From assembly GCF_002727065.1 (NCBI RefSeq), contig NZ_PDVP01000010.1:1-64000 (forward strand): a stretch of 64,000 nucleotides of DNA, written 5' to 3'. Source of the stretch: Zhengella mangrovi. GTDB taxonomy: Bacteria > Pseudomonadota > Alphaproteobacteria > Rhizobiales > Rhizobiaceae. How positions within the stretch are numbered: position 1 is the first letter of the stretch; each line of letters begins with the position of its first letter. Of the stretch, positions 53,834 to 63,847 are shown piece by piece. The notes beneath the pieces are model-generated. The model was given only the letters and a program-made list of their open reading frames with translations. It was not told where the DNA came from and ran no database searches. The position numbers and the translations under genes were made by a program.

Positions 53834-53878
53834 CTGATATATCAGTGTTGACGGCTTGCGATTTTATCTGATATATCA
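53834..53878. promoter_or_regulatory. Twin palindromic operators and promoter of the hydroxyproline operon
   Basis: TGATATATCA occurs twice: within CTGATATATCAG at 53834-53845 and at 53869-53878, 34 bp apart. A -35 TTGACG (53848-53853) lies between them and, at 18-bp spacing, TATATC (53872-53877) in the second palindrome can act as -10. A dimeric GntR protein on the second site would block the hydroxyproline promoter directly. Confidence 0.75.
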
Positions 53879-53903
53879 CATGTCAACGACAAGGAGACAA
53901 GTC

Positions 53904-54797
53904 ATGTGGCAAGGTGTTTTCCCGGCGGTGACGACCAAGTTCACCGAATCTGACGAGCTCGATCACCCGGAAATGGAGCGCTGCTTCGGGTTGCAGATGG
54001 AGGCCGGCTGTGACGGCATCATCGTTGGCGGGTCGCTGGGCGAGGGGCCGATGCTGTCGCCGGAGGAAAAGCTCGCGGTTTTCCAGACGGCCAAGGGCGT
54101 CGCCAACGGCAAGCCGGTGCTGATGACGATCAACGAGGCGGGGACCCGCGAAGCCTGCCAGCGTGCCCGCGAGGCCAAGGCGGCCGGGGCGGACGGCCTG
54201 ATGGTGGTTCCGTCCATGGTCTACCATGCCGACCGCGACGAGGCCGTGGCCGGCCTGCGCGCCGTTGCCGAGGCCGGCGACCTTCCGGTGATGATCTATT
54301 CCAACCGCATCGCCTATCGGGTCGATGTGACCGTCGACATGATGGAGGAACTGGCCGAGGACTGGCGTTTCATCGCCGTCAAGGAGAGCTCCGACGACAT
54401 TCGCCGGGCGACCGACATCATCAACCGGCTGGGCGACCGGTATGACCTGTTCACGGGCGTCGACAACCTGGCGTTCGAGGCGCTCTGCGTTGGCGCCGTG
54501 GGCTGGGTGGCCGGTCTGGTCACGGCCTTCCCGCGCGAGACGGTGGCGATCTACCAGCTGATGAAGCAGGGGCGCCAGACCGAAGCGCTGGAGATCTACC
54601 GCTGGTTCCGGCCATTGCTGGACCTCGACGTTTCCAGCTACCTGGTGCAGAACATCAAGCTGGCAGAGGTTCATGCCATCGGAACGAATGACCGCGTGCG
54701 CGGGCCGCGGCGGCCGCTGGCCGGCGAGCGGCGGGCGCAGGTCGAGGCGGTGATCCGCGCCGCGCTCGAACGCCGCCCGGTTCTGCCCGATTTCTGA
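53904..54797 (+). CDS. hypD: 1-pyrroline-4-hydroxy-2-carboxylate deaminase
   Basis: A 297-residue DapA-family enzyme that removes ammonia and water from the imine of cis-4-hydroxy-D-proline, giving 2-oxoglutarate semialdehyde. N terminus MWQGVFPAVTTKFTESDELD, IIVGGSLGEGPMLS in the carboxylate loop, Tyr in MIYSNRIAYRV and the Schiff-base Lys in FIAVKESSDD are seen. The gene starts 25 bp after the second operator with AAGGAGA upstream and is followed by the FAD dehydrogenase and epimerase of the same route. Confidence 0.9.
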   Translation: MWQGVFPAVTTKFTESDELDHPEMERCFGLQMEAGCDGIIVGGSLGEGPMLSPEEKLAVFQTAKGVANGKPVLMTINEAGTREACQRAREAKAAGADGLMVVPSMVYHADRDEAVAGLRAVAEAGDLPVMIYSNRIAYRVDVTVDMMEELAEDWRFIAVKESSDDIRRATDIINRLGDRYDLFTGVDNLAFEALCVGAVGWVAGLVTAFPRETVAIYQLMKQGRQTEALEIYRWFRPLLDLDVSSYLVQNIKLAEVHAIGTNDRVRGPRRPLAGERRAQVEAVIRAALERRPVLPDF

Positions 54798-54809
54798 CAG
54801 GTGAATGCG

Positions 54810-56057
54810 ATGGCGGACGGCAAACCCTCGATCCTGATCGTTGGCGGCGGAATCGTCGGTTCCGCCAGTGCCGCGCTGCTGGCCGCCGAGGGCCATGCGG
54901 TGACGATCGTCGACCGGTCCGGGGTCTGCGAGGAAACCAGCGCGGGCAATGCCGCTGCCTTTGCATTCTCCGACCTCCTGCCGCTGGCGCAGAAGGGCAT
55001 GCTGCGACAGGTGCCCGGCTGGCTGCTCGATCCGCTGGGCCCATTGTCCATCCCGCCGCGCTACCTGCTCTCCATCCTGCCGTGGCTGGTCCGCTTTCTC
55101 GCGGCCGGCCGCCCGGGCCGGTTCGAGGCCGCGCTCAGTGCCCAGGCCAACCTGATGGGCCTGGCGCGCCGCGAATGGGAGACGCTGACGGCACTGACGG
55201 AAACGGAAGGGTTCCTGCGGCGCGACGGCTGCCTGGAGCTTTATGACAGTGAGGGAAGCTTCCGGGCGGCACAGGCGGGGTACGCAGCGCGCGAGCGCCA
55301 TGGCGTGGCCTTCGAGGTTGTCGGGAAGGCGCAACTCGGCGAATTCCAGCCCGGACTGTCTGACCAATTCGCCAAGGGCGTGTTCGTTCCCGGCTGGATG
55401 ACCGTGTCGGACCCGCAACTGTTCGGAAAGGCACTGTTCGACCACGCGCGATCAAACGGCGCCCGCCTGGTGAAGGAAACGGTGCGGGAGATCGCGGTGA
55501 CCGGCGGCCGTCCGGCCGCCGTGCTTGCAGACGGGCGCGGGCTGGAAGCCGATCGCCTGGTGATCGCCGCCGGGGCCTGGTCGCACAGGCTGACCGCGGC
55601 GCTGGGCGACCCGGTCCCGCTTGAAACCGAACGCGGCTACAACACGACGCTTCCCGTGGGCGCGTTCGATCTCAAGCGTCAGCTCGTCTTCTGCGACCAC
55701 GGGTTCGTGGCGACGCCGCTGGAGACGGGCCTGCGCATCGGCGGTGCGGTGGAACTGGGCGGTCTCGACCTGGCGCCAGACTACCGGCGCAGCCGCGCCA
55801 TGCTGGACAAGGCAAGGCGCTTCCTGCCCGGCCTCAAGACGGAGGGCGGACGGGAGTGGATGGGATACCGGCCGTCGCTGCCCGATTCGCTGCCGGTGAT
55901 CGGCGCGGCAGCCAAGGCGCCGGGCATCGTCTATGCCTTCGGTCACGGCCATCTCGGCCTGACGCAGGCCGCTGCCACGGCGCGGCTTGTGCGCGACCTC
56001 GTTTGCGGGCAGGCTCCTGCCATCGACCTTTCGCCCTATTCGCCCAAGCGTTTCTGA
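54810..56057 (+). CDS. FAD-dependent cis-4-hydroxy-D-proline dehydrogenase (DadA-like)
   Basis: A 415-residue amine oxidase of the DAO fold. ILIVGGGIVGSASAALLAAEGH is the N-terminal FAD site; LVIAAGAWSHRLTAALGD, ETERGYNTTLP and the C-terminal YAFGHGHLGLTQAAATARLV are DadA-type motifs. In the operon it oxidises cis-4-hydroxy-D-proline to the imine used by HypD. ATG 54810 has AGGTG upstream; a GTG three codons earlier is possible. Confidence 0.88.
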   Translation: MADGKPSILIVGGGIVGSASAALLAAEGHAVTIVDRSGVCEETSAGNAAAFAFSDLLPLAQKGMLRQVPGWLLDPLGPLSIPPRYLLSILPWLVRFLAAGRPGRFEAALSAQANLMGLARREWETLTALTETEGFLRRDGCLELYDSEGSFRAAQAGYAARERHGVAFEVVGKAQLGEFQPGLSDQFAKGVFVPGWMTVSDPQLFGKALFDHARSNGARLVKETVREIAVTGGRPAAVLADGRGLEADRLVIAAGAWSHRLTAALGDPVPLETERGYNTTLPVGAFDLKRQLVFCDHGFVATPLETGLRIGGAVELGGLDLAPDYRRSRAMLDKARRFLPGLKTEGGREWMGYRPSLPDSLPVIGAAAKAPGIVYAFGHGHLGLTQAAATARLVRDLVCGQAPAIDLSPYSPKRF

Positions 56058-56068
56058 AAGCCGCAGCC

Positions 56069-57070
56069 ATGGCGCGCCATTCCTTTTTCTGCATCGACGG
56101 CCATACCTGCGGCAACCCGGTCCGGCTCGTGGCGGGCGGCGGGCCGCTGCTCGACGGCGCCACCATGATGGACCGGCGGATGGATTTCCTCGCCCGTCAC
56201 GACTGGATCCGCACCGGGCTGATGTTCGAGCCGCGCGGACACGACATGATGTCGGGTGCCATTCTCTATCCGCCGACGCGACCGGACTGCGATGTCGGCG
56301 TCCTCTATATCGAGACGTCGGGCTGCCTGCCGATGTGCGGGCACGGCACGATCGGCACGGTGACCATGGCCGTCGAGCACGGGCTGGTCCGTCCGCGCAT
56401 TCCCGGCGTGCTGATGCTGGACACGCCGGCCGGGCCGGTGAAGGCGGAATACGCCATGGAAGGCGAATACGTGCGGGAGGTGCGGCTGACCAACGTGCCG
56501 GCCTACCTGCACGCGACCGGCTGGGAGGTGGACTGCCCTGTGCTCGGGCGCCTGACCGTCGATGTCGCCTACGGGGGAAATTTCTACGCCATCGTCGAAC
56601 CGCAGGCGAATTATCGCGACATGGCGGACCATTCGGCGGCCGACCTGATCGCCTGGAGTCCGGTCATCCGGCAGCGGCTCAACGAGGCCTATACGCTGGC
56701 GCATCCGGACAGGCCCGAGATCAACCGCGTTACCCATGTGCTGTGGACCGGAAAGGCGACGGTGGAGGGCGCGGATGCACGCAATGCCGTCTTCTACGGC
56801 GACAAGGCGATCGACCGCAGCCCTTGTGGGACCGGAACCTCGGCGCGCATGGCGCAACTGGCCGCGCGGGGCGACCTGAAGCCCGGCGACACGTTCGTGC
56901 ACGAATCCATCATCGGTTCGCTTTTCCATGGCCGTGTCGAAGGGGAAGCCACGGTCGGCGGGCGGGCCGGCATCATTCCGTCGATTGCCGGCTGGGCGGT
57001 CATGACGGGGCTGAACACGATCTTCATCGACGACCGCGATCCGTTTTCGAAAGGGTTTTCGGTTGTTTGA
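56069..57070 (+). CDS. 4-hydroxyproline 2-epimerase
   Basis: A 333-residue member of the proline racemase family. Both catalytic cysteines are present: Cys90 in MCGHGTIG and Cys253 in SPCGTGTSA, the pattern of true epimerases (trans-3-hydroxyproline dehydratases have Thr at the second). It turns trans-4-hydroxy-L-proline into cis-4-hydroxy-D-proline, first step of the pathway encoded in the operon. It starts 11 bp after the dehydrogenase. Confidence 0.92.
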   Translation: MARHSFFCIDGHTCGNPVRLVAGGGPLLDGATMMDRRMDFLARHDWIRTGLMFEPRGHDMMSGAILYPPTRPDCDVGVLYIETSGCLPMCGHGTIGTVTMAVEHGLVRPRIPGVLMLDTPAGPVKAEYAMEGEYVREVRLTNVPAYLHATGWEVDCPVLGRLTVDVAYGGNFYAIVEPQANYRDMADHSAADLIAWSPVIRQRLNEAYTLAHPDRPEINRVTHVLWTGKATVEGADARNAVFYGDKAIDRSPCGTGTSARMAQLAARGDLKPGDTFVHESIIGSLFHGRVEGEATVGGRAGIIPSIAGWAVMTGLNTIFIDDRDPFSKGFSVV

Positions 57071-57389
57071 CAGCGAAGGACCTGTGGCAGTCCGTTTGCC
57101 CTGCATTTGCAAGAAGATTGCAACAGATCTTCTGATCGTGCAAAATTCTGCGAAACTTCAGCCTTCTAAACAGCAAGGATGCAAGGACTTCCCGGAGGTC
57201 CGGTGCTAGGAATTTTGAAAATGCCGCACACAGCGGCGGGGAGGCATGCGGCGCGCGGCGCAGACAAGACCGGCCTGGCCAAAGCCGGTTGTGTTGTGAC
57301 GGCGAGCCGTTAAGAATAACAAACTGGTCCGGCGCCCAGGGGCGCTTCCGGACTGTCCGACAGAGGCAGCCGGGAAACAGGGGAACGGC
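57071..57389. other. Intergenic region before livH
   Basis: About 320 bp with no convincing gene. Features: a perfect inverted repeat AGAAGAT-N8-ATCTTCT at 57112-57133, flanked by TTGCAA repeats; a near-palindrome GGACTTCC/GGAGGTCC (about 57185-57201); and ACCGGC/GCCGGT hairpin followed by TGTGTTGT (about 57270-57300). The first is the best operator or promoter-proximal signal; AGGGGAA is the livH ribosome site. Confidence 0.5.
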
Positions 57390-58324
<935 letters not shown>

Positions 58325-58325
<1 letters not shown>

Positions 58326-59767
58326 TGGTGCACCAGCCTACCGAAACCACGACGCCGGAAGGCGCCCAGCGGCTGGACGAGGAGCGCGCCGCCGCGCCGG
58401 AAATCGTGCCCGCCAAGGATCCCAACTCGATGGCGGAGTCGCTCAAGGACGCCTTCATGGCCGCGCTGCTGGCCGGCGTGCTGGGCTTCTTCTTCCTCGG
58501 GCTTCGTACGGACATCGCGCCGGGCGGCCTGGTGATGACGACCCGCTGGGGGCTGTTCATCACGGCGGTCCTGATCGTTTTCGCCGGTCGGCTGGCGCTC
58601 AACATCTTCGTGTTCAAGACACACAAGCCGGTGACGCGCACCGTTGCTGCGGCTGCCAGCGACAACACGCGCTCGCTGGAGCGTGTTGCATGGTGGCTCA
58701 AGCGCATCCTGTTCGCCTTCGCGCTCGTGCTGCCCTTCTTCTTCACCTATTTTTTCCCGCAGCGGGACCGGCAGTTCATCGACCTCGCCATCCTGATCAT
58801 GACCTACATCATGCTCGGCTGGGGCCTGAACATCGTCGTCGGCCTGGCGGGTCTGCTCGATCTCGGCTACGTCGCCTTTTACGCGGTCGGGGCCTATTCC
58901 TTCGCGCTGCTGGCCGAGCATTTCGGCCTCGGTTTCTGGATGGCCCTGCCGCTGGCGGGCATCCTGGCGGCCTTCTGGGGCATGATCCTGGGCTTCCCGG
59001 TGCTGCGGTTGCGCGGCGACTACCTGGCCATCGTGACGCTGGCCTTCGGGGAGATCATCCGCGTGGTGCTTTTGAACTGGTACCAGTTCACCGGTGGCCC
59101 GGACGGCATTTCGGGCATTCCGAAGCCGACGTTGTTCGGCCTGGAGTTCAAGCGCGGGGCCGGCGGGTTCGCCGACTTCTTCGGCATCGCCTACGACCCG
59201 ATCCAGCGCTTCATCTATCTCTACTACATCATCTTCATCCTCGCGATCATCACCAACCTGGTCACCATGCGGATGCGCAAGATGCCGATCGGGCGGGCCT
59301 GGGAAGCGCTGCGCGAGGACGAGATCGCCTGCCGGTCGCTGGGCATCAACACGACCAACACGAAGCTCACCGCCTTCGCGCTGGGCGCCATGTTCGGCGG
59401 TTTCGCCGGGTCGTTCTTCGCAACCCGGCAGGGCTTCATCTCGCCGGAAAGCTTCACCTTCCTGGAATCGGCGATCATCCTGGCGATCGTGGTGCTGGGC
59501 GGCCTCGGCTCGCAGATCGGCGTCGTCATTGCCTCGGTGGCGATGATCGGCGGTATCGAACTGCTGCGCAACCTGGGCTTCCTGCAGCATGTCTTCGGCG
59601 CCGGGTTCGACCCGACCCAGTATCGCATGCTGATCTTCGGCCTCGCCATGGTCGGCATCATGGTCTGGAAGCCGCGCGGCCTGGTCTCGACGCGTGATCC
59701 ATCGGCCGTGCTGAAGGAAAAGAAGAAAATCGGCGCCGACATGGTGGCGCAGGGCGAGGGGCACTGA
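58325..59767 (+). CDS. livM: Branched-chain amino acid ABC transporter permease LivM, extended N terminus
   Basis: A 480-residue permease. The first about 150 residues add three hydrophobic segments and a charged leader not found in short LivM proteins; the conserved core follows (LGWGLNIVVGLAGLLDLGYVAFYAVGAY, GDYLAIVTLAFGEIIR, WEALREDEIACRSLGIN, GGLGSQIGVVIASV). The start overlaps livH and livG follows after 2 bp. Confidence 0.92.
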
Positions 59768-59769
59768 TC

Positions 59770-61212
59770 ATGGCTGAGGCGATGGATATCAAGGCCGCCG
59801 GCGCAACCGCGAACTGGGACGCCGACCCGGTCCTGACCGTGGAGCATCTGACGATGCGCTTCGGCGGACTTGTGGCGATCAACGACCTTTCCTTCAACGT
59901 CGGGCGCGGCGACATCACCGCGCTGATCGGCCCGAACGGCGCCGGCAAGACGACGGTCTTCAACTGCGTCACCGGTTTCTACAAGCCGACCGAGGGGCGC
60001 ATCGTGATGCGTCACGGGCCGGGCCGCCAGTCGGAGGCCGTCGAGACGCTGACGGACACCAACCGGCAGTGGGACCGGACGGCCAACGGCGCGGTGTACC
60101 TGCTGGAGCGCATGCCCGATTTCGAGATCTCGGCGCATGCCAAGGTGGCCCGCACGTTCCAGAACATCCGCCTGTTCAGCGGCATGACGGTGCTGGAAAA
60201 CCTCCTGGTGGCCCAGCACAACATGCTGATGAAGGCATCCAACTTCACCGTCGGCGGCCTTCTCGGGTTGTCCGGTTACCGCAAGGCGGAGAAATCGGCC
60301 ATCGACAAGGCGGTTTACTGGCTGGAACAGACGAACCTGATCGAGCGTGCCGACGATCCGGCGGGCGACCTTCCGTATGGCGCGCAGCGGCGGCTGGAAA
60401 TCGCCCGCGCGATGTGTTCGAACCCGCACCTGCTGTGCCTCGACGAGCCGGCAGCGGGCCTCAACCCGCGCGAGTCGGCCGACCTGAACGACCTGCTCCA
60501 GTACATTCGCAGGGAGCACAAGACCTCGGTGCTGCTGATCGAGCATGACATGGGCGTGGTGATGGAAATCTCCGACCACATCGTGGTGCTCGACTACGGC
60601 CAGAAGATCTCCGACGGCGATGCGGAATCGGTGCGCAACGATCCGAAGGTGATCGCGGCCTATCTCGGCGTCGATGACGAGGAGGAGATCGAGGATCCCG
60701 AGATCATCAGCGATCTCAAGGGATCGAAGGATGGCGCGAAGCCGGCATCGGCCGACAAGCCGCAATCGCCGGTGGCGGCCATGAGCGCCCATGCGGCAAC
60801 CGGGCAGATGCCGGGCGCGGCGGCCGCTGCCAAGGACGCGGAGCCGGAAGCCAGGGCGACCAAGGCGGACACCGCTGGCAGCGACCTGCCCGGTGACCGG
60901 CCGGCGTCCCTGGATGCACCGCAGGGCGACGCCGACAACCTGACGCGCATCAAGGGTATCGGCCCGGGCAACGAAAAGAAGCTGAATGCGCTCGGCATCT
61001 ACCACTTCTCCCAGATCGCGGCGTGGACGCCTTCGGAAGTGCAATGGGTCGGTGCCTATCTCGCCTTTCCCGGGCGGATCGAGCGCGAGGACTGGACCGG
61101 GCAGGCCAGCCAGCTCGCCGCGGGCGGCGATACGGAGTTTTCCAGGCGTGTCGATGCCGGGAAGGTGTCCACCAGCCGTGCGGGCAAGGGCAAGACGGGA
61201 GGCAAGGCATGA
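59770..61212 (+). CDS. livG: LivG ATPase with C-terminal helix-hairpin-helix domain
   Basis: A 480-residue ATP-binding protein; ordinary LivG is about 255-300. Walker A GPNGAGKTT (54-62), the signature LPYGAQRRLEIARAM (201-215), Walker B LLCLDEP (221-227) and the switch His in IEHDMG make a complete ATPase to about residue 300. Then comes an acidic, Ala/Lys-rich linker (301-388) and a compact domain, DNLTRIKGIGPGNEKKLNAL ... YHFSQIAAWTPSEVQWVGAY ... FPGRIEREDW (389-446), of the helix-hairpin-helix type also carried at the C termini of NuoE and L21 in Rhizobiales. Its job on a transporter is unknown. It overlaps livF by 4 nt. Confidence 0.92.
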   Translation: MAEAMDIKAAGATANWDADPVLTVEHLTMRFGGLVAINDLSFNVGRGDITALIGPNGAGKTTVFNCVTGFYKPTEGRIVMRHGPGRQSEAVETLTDTNRQWDRTANGAVYLLERMPDFEISAHAKVARTFQNIRLFSGMTVLENLLVAQHNMLMKASNFTVGGLLGLSGYRKAEKSAIDKAVYWLEQTNLIERADDPAGDLPYGAQRRLEIARAMCSNPHLLCLDEPAAGLNPRESADLNDLLQYIRREHKTSVLLIEHDMGVVMEISDHIVVLDYGQKISDGDAESVRNDPKVIAAYLGVDDEEEIEDPEIISDLKGSKDGAKPASADKPQSPVAAMSAHAATGQMPGAAAAAKDAEPEARATKADTAGSDLPGDRPASLDAPQGDADNLTRIKGIGPGNEKKLNALGIYHFSQIAAWTPSEVQWVGAYLAFPGRIEREDWTGQASQLAAGGDTEFSRRVDAGKVSTSRAGKGKTGGKA

Positions 61213-61943
61213 GCGACCAGACCGACCTGATGCTCCAGGTGCGCGGCGTCGAGACCTATTACGGCAAGATCATCGCCCTGAAGGGCGTGGACGTGGATGT
61301 GCATCGCGGCGAGATCGTCACGCTGATCGGCGCCAACGGCGCCGGCAAGTCGACGCTGATGATGACCATCTGCGGCAATCCTCAGGCGCGGACCGGCCAG
61401 ATCGTCTATGACGGCCAGGACATCACCACGATGCCGACGCACGAGATCATGCGCATGGGGATCGCGCAGTCGCCGGAGGGCCGGCGCATCTTCCCGCGCA
61501 TGACGGTGATGGAAAACCTGCAGATGGGCGCCTCGCTGGTCGACGAGAAACATTTCGACGACGACCTGAAGAAGGTGTTCGACCTGTTCCCGCGTCTCAA
61601 GGAGCGTATCTCGCAGCGCGGCGGCACGCTGTCCGGCGGCGAGCAGCAGATGCTGGCCATAGCCCGTGCCCTGATGAGCCGGCCCAAGCTGCTGCTGCTC
61701 GACGAGCCGTCGCTGGGCCTGGCACCGCTGATCGTCAAGCAGATCTTCGACGCCATCCGCGACCTGAACCGCAACGAGCAGCTCACCGTCTTCCTGGTCG
61801 AGCAGAACGCCTTCCACGCGCTCAAGCTCGCTCATCGCGGCTATGTCATGGTCAATGGCGTGATCACGATGACGGGGACGGGACAGGAACTTCTCAAGCG
61901 CGAGGAAGTGCGCGCGGCCTATCTCGAAGGCGGCCGCCACTGA
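61209..61943 (+). CDS. livF: Branched-chain amino acid ABC transporter ATPase LivF
   Basis: A 244-residue ATPase with the LivF start MLQVRGVETYYGKIIALKGV, Walker A GANGAGKST, the LivF-specific MGIAQSPEGRRIFPRMTVMENL, signature LSGGEQQMLAIARAL and Walker B LLLLDEPSLGLAP. ATG 61209 overlaps the livG stop as ATGA. It pairs with LivG on the cytoplasmic face of LivHM. Confidence 0.95.
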   Translation: MSDQTDLMLQVRGVETYYGKIIALKGVDVDVHRGEIVTLIGANGAGKSTLMMTICGNPQARTGQIVYDGQDITTMPTHEIMRMGIAQSPEGRRIFPRMTVMENLQMGASLVDEKHFDDDLKKVFDLFPRLKERISQRGGTLSGGEQQMLAIARALMSRPKLLLLDEPSLGLAPLIVKQIFDAIRDLNRNEQLTVFLVEQNAFHALKLAHRGYVMVNGVITMTGTGQELLKREEVRAAYLEGGRH

Positions 61944-61994
61944 ACGGCGTCCGCAACCACCAGTTACCGGCGGCAAACGCCGGAGGGGAACACC

Positions 61995-62345
61995 ATGGAA
62001 CACACACCATCGCTGCTCTGGGAAGTCACCTTCTTCGAATTCTTCGTGGTCACCTGCGTGCTGGGCGGCGGGGCTGCCTGGATGACCGGGCGCGCCGTGG
62101 CCAACACCTGGAAACCGATGGCGAGCTTCGGGCTGTACATCCTGCTGCTGGCTGCGGCAGTTCGTTTCATCCACTTCTCGCTCTTCCAGGGTAGCCTGAT
62201 CGCGCCGTGGTACTACATGGTCGACCTGATCGTCCTGGCGATCATCGGCTATGGCGGCTACCGCTACACCCGCGCGGGCCAGATGGCCGAACAATACCGG
62301 TTCACATTCGACCGCAGCGGGCCTTTTGCCTGGCGGCGGCGCTGA
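61995..62345 (+). CDS. DUF6867 small membrane protein of the liv operon
   Basis: A 116-residue protein with three hydrophobic helices (about residues 12-35, 43-62, 70-92) and a basic tail (FTFDRSGPFAWRRR). It belongs to a family regularly found between livF and the binding-protein gene in Rhizobiales. A strong GGAGGGGAA precedes ATG 61995. A role in the transporter is inferred from position alone. Confidence 0.82.
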   Translation: MEHTPSLLWEVTFFEFFVVTCVLGGGAAWMTGRAVANTWKPMASFGLYILLLAAAVRFIHFSLFQGSLIAPWYYMVDLIVLAIIGYGGYRYTRAGQMAEQYRFTFDRSGPFAWRRR

Positions 62346-62350
62346 CGACC

Positions 62351-62409
62351 CGTTCTGCCTATCGGGTTAATCCTGATGAAAAAAGAAGCAAAAACAGTTT
62401 GGCAGAACG
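62351..62409 (+). repeat. Long-range inverted repeat in the livJ leader
   Basis: CGTTCTGCC (62351-62359) and GGCAGAACG (62401-62409) form a perfect 9-bp stem enclosing 41 nt that are A-rich, followed by CTTTATTTCCTTTCC. It may be a weak terminator after the DUF6867 gene or a leader structure setting binding-protein levels. Confidence 0.55.
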
Positions 62410-62535
62410 CTTTATTTCCTTTCCGTTTTGGGCTTTGATGCCTCTCAAGCGGACGGGCAATCCGCACAGCCGGCAGCCGGACCATCACCCGCCGCGCCGG
62501 CCGTAAAACTTTCAAGGGTGCAAATGGGAGTCATC

Positions 62536-63633
62536 ATGAAAAAAGCACTTCTTGCTGGCGTCGCGCTCAGCTTTGCGTTTTCCACTCCGGTCCTGGCCGA
62601 CATTATCATCGCGACCGCGGGTCCGATGACCGGCCAGTACGCGTCCTTCGGCGAACAGATGAAGACCGGTGCCGAACAGGCCGTGGCCGACATCAATGCC
62701 GCCGGCGGCGTGAACGGCGAAATGCTGAAGCTGCAGGTCGGCGACGATGCCTGCGATCCGAAGCAGGCCGTTGCCGTTGCGAACCAGTTCGCCGGCGAGG
62801 GCGTCGTCTTCGTGGCCGGTCACTTCTGCTCGGGTTCCTCGATCCCGGCGTCGGCCGTGTACGCGGACGAAGGCATCGTGCAGATCTCGCCGGCCTCGAC
62901 CAACCCGAAGTTCACCGACGAGCGCCCCGGCCCGGGCATCTACCGCGTCTGCGGCCGCGATGACCAGCAGGGCGAAGTTGCCGGCAAGTACCTGATGGAC
63001 CACTTTGCCGACAAGAAGATCGCCTTCATCCACGACAAGACCGCCTACGGCAAGGGTCTCGCCGATGCGACGATGGCGGCTTTCGAAGCCAACGGCGGCA
63101 AGCCGGCCCTTTACGAAGCCTACACGGCCGGTGAAAAGGACTACTCGGCGCTCATCTCCAAGCTCAAGGCCGAAGGCATCGGCGTTCTCTACGTCGGTGG
63201 CTACCACACCGAGGCCGGCCTGATGGCCCGCCAGGCCAAGGAGCAGGGCATGGACCTGCAGCTGGTCTCCGGTGACGCGCTGGTGACCGACGAGTACTGG
63301 GCGATCACCGGCGATGCCGGCGAAGGCACGCTGATGACCTTCTCGCCGGATCCGCGCGGTTACCCGGAAGCCAAGGCCGTGGTGGACAAGCTGGAAGCTG
63401 CCGGCAAGACCACCGAGGGCTACGTGCTCTACACCTATGCTGCCATCCAGACCTGGGCCGACGCCGTGAAGGCCGCCGGTTCGACCGACTTCGACGCCGT
63501 CACCAAGGCGCTGAACGAGGGCAAGTTCAACACGGTTCTCGGCGAACTGTCCTTCGACGACAAGGGCGACGTGACGCTGCCGGGCTACGTGTTCTACGAA
63601 TGGCATGACGGCAAGTACAACCAGATGAAGTGA
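62536..63633 (+). CDS. livJ: Branched-chain amino acid ABC transporter binding protein
   Basis: A 365-residue periplasmic binding protein: signal peptide MKKALLAGVALSFAFSTPVL cleaved after LA, then DIIIATAGPMTGQYASFGEQ, ADINAAGGVNGE, the disulfide pair GDDACDPKQA / GHFCSGSSIPAS and YVGGYHTEAGLMARQA. GGGAG precedes ATG 62536. It is the last gene of the liv operon and ends at a strong terminator. Confidence 0.93.
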   Translation: MKKALLAGVALSFAFSTPVLADIIIATAGPMTGQYASFGEQMKTGAEQAVADINAAGGVNGEMLKLQVGDDACDPKQAVAVANQFAGEGVVFVAGHFCSGSSIPASAVYADEGIVQISPASTNPKFTDERPGPGIYRVCGRDDQQGEVAGKYLMDHFADKKIAFIHDKTAYGKGLADATMAAFEANGGKPALYEAYTAGEKDYSALISKLKAEGIGVLYVGGYHTEAGLMARQAKEQGMDLQLVSGDALVTDEYWAITGDAGEGTLMTFSPDPRGYPEAKAVVDKLEAAGKTTEGYVLYTYAAIQTWADAVKAAGSTDFDAVTKALNEGKFNTVLGELSFDDKGDVTLPGYVFYEWHDGKYNQMK

Positions 63634-63659
63634 TCGACCCGGTCACCTGATCGACAAGA

Positions 63660-63688
63660 CCCGGCCCCTTCGCGGGGCCGGGTTTTTT
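63660..63688 (+). terminator. Intrinsic terminator of the liv operon
   Basis: A perfect 9-bp stem CCCGGCCCC / GGGGCCGGG with a 5-nt loop and six T, 26 bp after the livJ stop. Confidence 0.95.
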
Positions 63689-63847
63689 ATTGCCGGCTGC
63701 CGGCAGGATCCAACATTTGGACGGGGCCCGATTTTGGCTCTGGCATTCTCCGGCAAAGAACTCTACGACTTAACGATCGTTTTGCATTGCAGCACGGCCT
63801 GCGTTATAAAATGCAGACTTCAACCGATTTAAACGGAGAGCTTCGCC

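Noticed and set aside
57179-57313. 44-codon frame in the livH leader as a leader peptide
   Set aside because: No run of branched-chain codons, no well-placed ribosome site, and no attenuator pair with it.
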